Shown here piece by piece: positions 60,751-64,000 of a stretch of DNA of 64,000 nt. Position 1 is the first letter of the stretch. Every line of letters begins with the position of its first letter. Both the position numbers and the translations under genes were made by a program. Source of the stretch: Streptomyces filipinensis. GTDB taxonomy: Bacteria; Actinomycetota; Actinomycetes; Streptomycetales; Streptomycetaceae. The stretch is from NCBI RefSeq assembly GCF_014649495.1, contig NZ_BMTD01000027.1:32552-96551 (forward strand), in the 5' to 3' direction. The notes under the pieces are model-generated. The model saw only the letters and a list, made by a program, of their open reading frames with translations. It was not told where the DNA came from and ran no database searches.

Positions 60751-62043
60751 TTACTCTCCTTCAACCCGCATGATGCTGGCGACACCCCGCACGGTGTCGA
60801 GCTTGCGCAGCGCCTCGACGGTCCCGGTGAGGGAGGCGTCGGACGCGCGGTGGGTGACGACGACGAGGGAGGCCTCGCCGTCCTTGCCCTGCTGGCGCAC
60901 CGTATCGATCGACACCCCGTGCTCGGCGAACACGGTCGCGACCTGGGCGAGAACACCCGGTTTGTCCGCGACGTCGAGGCTGATGTGGTAGCGCGTGACG
61001 ACCTCGCCCATGGGCGAGACCGGCAGGGCGGCGTACGCCGACTCACCGGGCCCCGTTGCGCCGTTGAGTCGGTTGCGGCAGACGGCGACGAGGTCGCCGA
61101 GCACGGCCGAGGCGGTCGGCGAACCGCCGGCGCCGGGGCCGTAGAACATCAGCTGACCGGCGGCGTCCGACTCCACGAAGACGGCGTTGTACGCGCCGCG
61201 CACGGAGGCGAGCGGGTGGGTCAGCGGAATCATCGCGGGGTGCACCCGCGCGGTGACGGACGCCCCGTCCTTGGACCGCTCGCAGATGGCGAGCAGCTTG
61301 ATGGTGCAGCCCATCTCCTTGGCCGAGCGGAAGTCGGCGGCGGTGACCTCGGTCATGCCCTCGCGGTAGACGTCGTCGAGACGCACCCGCGTGTGGAAGG
61401 CGATCCCGGCGAGGATGGCGGCCTTGGCGGCGGCGTCGAACCCCTCGACGTCGGCGGTCGGATCGGCCTCCGCGTACCCGAGTGCGGTGGCCTCGTCCAG
61501 GGCCTCCTGGTAGCCGGCGCCCGTGGAGTCCATCTTGTCGAGGATGAAGTTGGTGGTGCCGTTGACGATGCCCAGCACCCGGTTGACCTTGTCGCCGGCG
61601 AGGGACTCGCGCAGCGGGCGGATCAGCGGGATGGCACCGGCGACGGCGGCCTCGTAGTAGAGGTCCTTGTTGTTCTCCTCCGCCGCGGCGTGCAGGGCGG
61701 CGCCGTCCTGGGCGAGCAGGGCCTTGTTGGCGGAGACGACGGAGGCCCCGTGCTCGAACGCGGCGGTGATGAGGGAACGGGCGGGTTCGATCCCCCCGAT
61801 CACCTCCACCACGACGTCGATGTCCCCGCGTTTGACGAGGGCCGTGGCGTCGGTGGTGACGAGTTCCGCCGGAATGCCCTCACGCACCCTGGACGGCCGC
61901 CGTACGGCGACCCCCGCGAGCTCGACCGGGGCGCCGATCCTGGCGGCGAGGTCGTCGGCGTGCGTCGTCATGATGCGCGCCACCTCTGAGCCGACCACTC
62001 CACAGCCCAGCAGCGCCACCTTCAGCGGACGCGTACGCATCAT
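60751..62043 (-). CDS. hom: Homoserine dehydrogenase
   Basis: 430 residues from the ATG at 62043 (MMRTRPLKVALLG), with CGAGGTCGG upstream; an ATG at 62061 is an alternative. NAD(P)-binding GCGVVGSE, the catalytic region VVEVIGGIEPARSLI, GTTNFILDKM and a C-terminal ACT domain (HISLDVADKPGVLAQVATVFAEHGVSIDTV) that mediates threonine inhibition. It reduces aspartate semialdehyde to homoserine. Confidence 0.95.
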   Translation of the reverse strand: MMRTRPLKVALLGCGVVGSEVARIMTTHADDLAARIGAPVELAGVAVRRPSRVREGIPAELVTTDATALVKRGDIDVVVEVIGGIEPARSLITAAFEHGASVVSANKALLAQDGAALHAAAEENNKDLYYEAAVAGAIPLIRPLRESLAGDKVNRVLGIVNGTTNFILDKMDSTGAGYQEALDEATALGYAEADPTADVEGFDAAAKAAILAGIAFHTRVRLDDVYREGMTEVTAADFRSAKEMGCTIKLLAICERSKDGASVTARVHPAMIPLTHPLASVRGAYNAVFVESDAAGQLMFYGPGAGGSPTASAVLGDLVAVCRNRLNGATGPGESAYAALPVSPMGEVVTRYHISLDVADKPGVLAQVATVFAEHGVSIDTVRQQGKDGEASLVVVTHRASDASLTGTVEALRKLDTVRGVASIMRVEGE

Positions 62044-62189
62044 CCGACCTCGTTTCCTCATACCGTCTACGGTTGGACCAGTCTCACTCACCGGACGGGA
62101 GTTTCTACCCTTCGTCCGGATCGTGAGACATCTATTTCATTTGTGCAGGGGTGGCAGACCGAAGATCTTCCGCCCCGGGGCTCCCGCGG

Positions 62190-63581
62190 TCACCCGACGT
62201 CGAGACGCAGGAGGTCCTCCTCCGTCTCACGCCGGACGATCACCCGGGCCTCGCCGTCCTTCACGGCGACGACGGGCGGCCGGAGCACATGGTTGTAGTT
62301 GCTGGCCATGGACCTGCAGTACGCGCCCGTGGCCGGTACGGCGATCAGGTCACCCGGTGCCAGGTCGGCGGGCAGGAACGCGTCCTTGACCACGATGTCC
62401 CCGCTCTCGCAGTGCTTGCCGACGACACGCGCGAGCATCGGCTCGGCGTCACTGGTGCGCGAGACGAGGGCGACGCTGTACTCGGCGTCGTACAGAGCGG
62501 TCCGGATGTTGTCGGACATACCCCCGTCGACCGACACATACGTCCGCAGCCCGTCGAGCGGCTTGACGGTGCCGACCTCGTAGAGCGTGAAGGCGGTCGG
62601 ACCGACGATGGCCCGCCCGGGCTCGACGGAGATCCGGGGCGTACGCAGCTTGGCGGCGTCGCACTCGCGACTCACGATCTCGGTGAGCGCCTTGGCGATC
62701 TCATGCGGCTCACGAGGATCGTCGGCGCTGGTGTAGGCGATCCCGAGCCCGCCGCCGAGGTCGATCTCGGGCAGTTCGACGCCGTGCTCGTCCCGGATCT
62801 CCCGGAGCAGCCCGACGACGCGGTGGGCGGCGACCTCGAAACCGGACATGTCGAAGATCTGCGACCCGATGTGGCTGTGAATGCCGATCAGTTCGAGCCC
62901 GTCGAGCTGAAGCGCCCGCCGCACGGCCTCGGCGGCCTGCCCGCCGGCCAGCGGAATCCCGAACTTCTGGTCTTCGTGGGCGGTGGCGATGAACTCATGT
63001 GTATGAGCCTCGACGCCCACGGTGATCCGGATCTGGACCTTCTGCCGCTTGCCCAGGGACTGTGCGACGTGGGCCACCCGCACGATCTCCTGGAAGGAGT
63101 CGAGCACGATCCGCCCGACACCGGCGCGGACGGCCCGCTCGATCTCGTCCACCGACTTGTTGTTGCCGTGGAAGGCGATGCGCTCGGCGGGCATCCCGGC
63201 GGACAGGGCGGTCGCCAGCTCCCCACCGGAGCAGACGTCCAGGTTCAGCCCCTCCTCGCTCAGCCACCGCACGACGGCACGGGACAGGAACGCCTTGCCG
63301 GCGTAGAACACGTCGGCGTCGGCCCCGAAGGCGGTACGCCAGGCGCGCGCCCGGGCTCGGAAGTCGGCCTCGTCGAGGATGTAGGCGGGCGTGCCGTACA
63401 ACTCGGCGAGCCGGGTGACGTCGACGCCGCCGACCGTGAGGACGCCGTCGGCGTCGCGCGCGACGGTCTGGGCCCAGACCTTCTGGTCGAGGACGTTGAG
63501 GTCGGCGGGCGGCGCGGAGTAGTGCCCCTCGGGCAGGACGTCGGCGTGACGGGGTCCGGCGGGGTGGGCGGAACGGCTCAT
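62190..63581 (-). CDS. lysA: Diaminopimelate decarboxylase
   Basis: A 463-residue fold-type III PLP enzyme. The PLP lysine is K96 in VFYAGKAFLS. HSHIGSQ, the glycine-rich DLGGGLGIAY, EPGRAIVG and the active-site segment GAYCRSMASNYN are present. It performs the last step of lysine synthesis, meso-DAP to lysine. A 146-bp gap separates it from hom; it probably has its own expression level. Confidence 0.96.
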   Translation of the reverse strand: MSRSAHPAGPRHADVLPEGHYSAPPADLNVLDQKVWAQTVARDADGVLTVGGVDVTRLAELYGTPAYILDEADFRARARAWRTAFGADADVFYAGKAFLSRAVVRWLSEEGLNLDVCSGGELATALSAGMPAERIAFHGNNKSVDEIERAVRAGVGRIVLDSFQEIVRVAHVAQSLGKRQKVQIRITVGVEAHTHEFIATAHEDQKFGIPLAGGQAAEAVRRALQLDGLELIGIHSHIGSQIFDMSGFEVAAHRVVGLLREIRDEHGVELPEIDLGGGLGIAYTSADDPREPHEIAKALTEIVSRECDAAKLRTPRISVEPGRAIVGPTAFTLYEVGTVKPLDGLRTYVSVDGGMSDNIRTALYDAEYSVALVSRTSDAEPMLARVVGKHCESGDIVVKDAFLPADLAPGDLIAVPATGAYCRSMASNYNHVLRPPVVAVKDGEARVIVRRETEEDLLRLDVG

Positions 63582-63634
63582 GACGTGACTCTCAGACTCT
63601 CTGTCTCTCTCCGGGGCGCCGGTGCACAGGGCCC

Positions 63635-64000
63635 TCAGAGGTGTTCGGGTGCGTCGATGCCGAGCAGGGACAGGCCGCCGGCCAGCACCGTCCCGGCGGC
63701 TTCGGCAAGGGCGAGCCGGGCACGGTGGGCGGCCGAGGGTTTCTCCTCACCGCGGGGAAGCACGCAGGGCAGGAAGGGCAGCACGGCATCGGCGACGGTG
63801 ACGAGATGCCGGGCGAGCCGGTCCGGGGCACGGTGGGTGGCGGCCGCGGCGAGAACGCGGGGGTAATCGGCGAGGGGGCCTAGGGGGATCTGGGGGGTGG
63901 GGCGGGGGGTGGGGGTGGGGCCGGGGGCCGGGTCGGGGTTGAGGGCCGAGGCGGGGATGGGGCCGGGGGCCGAGACGGGGGTGGGTGCGCGGTGGGGTTC
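63635..64000 (-). CDS. nrtL: ArgRS-related anticodon-binding (DALR domain) protein, C-terminal part
   Basis: Only the last 121 residues are in the window; the frame is open to base 64000. The C-terminal half is a DALR anticodon-binding domain like that of arginyl-tRNA synthetase: LADYPRVLAAAATHRAPDRL, ARLALAEAAGTVLAGGLSLL and the end LGIDAPEHL. The visible N-terminal 40 residues are a Pro-rich low-complexity insert (about 63880-64000), which a working ArgRS would not have. The position before lysA is that of argS in mycobacteria. The name NrtL (ArgS-related) is from memory of database annotation; catalytic parts cannot be judged here. Confidence 0.7.
   Translation of the reverse strand, partial: EPHRAPTPVSAPGPIPASALNPDPAPGPTPTPRPTPQIPLGPLADYPRVLAAAATHRAPDRLARHLVTVADAVLPFLPCVLPRGEEKPSAAHRARLALAEAAGTVLAGGLSLLGIDAPEHL

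Noticed and set aside
63880..64000. G/C-rich repeat at the end of the window taken as non-coding or assembly noise
   Set aside because: The complementary strand stays open in the frame of the DALR-domain gene through to base 64000 and reads as a Pro-rich insert, so it is better explained as coding.

Overview
The window is chromosomal DNA from a Streptomyces species. The evidence is the very high GC content with strong third-position G/C bias, frequent GTG and TTG starts, and gene content and order. It carries the polarised-growth proteins Scy and FilP, an isobutyryl-CoA mutase large subunit, an EndoMS/NucS mismatch nuclease, a chitinase with the known Streptomyces direct-repeat promoter, and the actinobacterial block atp - wecA-like - sua5 - prmC - prfA - rpmE - rho - thrB - thrC - hom - lysA. 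As I recall the S. coelicolor chromosome, the order matches its SCO5415 to SCO5352 interval read backwards. I saw no rRNA, tRNA, IS element, prophage, integrase or CRISPR array. The window looks like core chromosome.

Layout. (1) 1-12.6 kb, acyl-CoA and regulatory genes: the end of a TetR gene, the B12-dependent mutase icmA behind a small MFS/MarR/DUF3817 operon, an ArsR-type regulator divergent from the MFS gene, a thiamine-binding/DUF3817 pair, three tandem AIM24-family genes, a MarR gene, a second MFS transporter, the G-protein chaperone meaB and a thiolase. (2) 12.7-18.5 kb: methylmalonyl-CoA epimerase, then the coiled-coil proteins Scy and FilP. (3) 18.6-22.7 kb: two ABC-2 transporter pairs. 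(4) 22.7-30.1 kb: a zinc-ribbon-like small protein, a flavin-dependent oxidoreductase, a small conserved protein, nucS, a large P-loop membrane protein, an STAS protein and a 3-hydroxybutyryl-CoA dehydrogenase. (5) 30.1-37.9 kb: TetR plus drug-efflux ABC pair, cobalamin adenosyltransferase, a membrane protein, a two-component system, the chitinase and a DUF2550 protein. (6) 38.0-47.5 kb: the complete F1Fo ATP synthase operon atpIBEFHAGDC and a WecA/MraY-type transferase, all on the minus strand. (7) 47.6-64.0 kb: glyA, a phosphatase-like protein, sua5, prmC, prfA, rpmE, an LCP protein, a secreted serine protease, rho, thrB, thrC, hom, lysA and the end of an ArgRS-related gene.

How the genes fit together. 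Coenzyme-B12 mutase chemistry is dispersed across the window: IcmA (mutase), MeaB (mutase-protecting GTPase), Mce (epimerase) and the PduO-type adenosyltransferase that makes the cofactor, with a thiolase and a 3-hydroxyacyl-CoA dehydrogenase feeding the same acyl-CoA pool. The icmB small subunit is not in the window. The translation genes form a functional set, since PrmC methylates the GGQ motif of the RF1 encoded next to it. The thr/lys block makes homoserine, threonine and lysine.

The most interesting signals are: a near-perfect 24-bp palindrome covering the core promoter of what looks like a leaderless icmA transcript; a strong Rex-type operator upstream of atpI; a phosphatase-family protein whose nucleophilic Cys is Ser; an STAS protein whose usual phospho-Ser is Ala; a divergent second GlyA; a triplet of AIM24 genes; and an ArgRS-derived anticodon-binding protein with a Pro-rich insert at the place where related actinobacteria keep argS.
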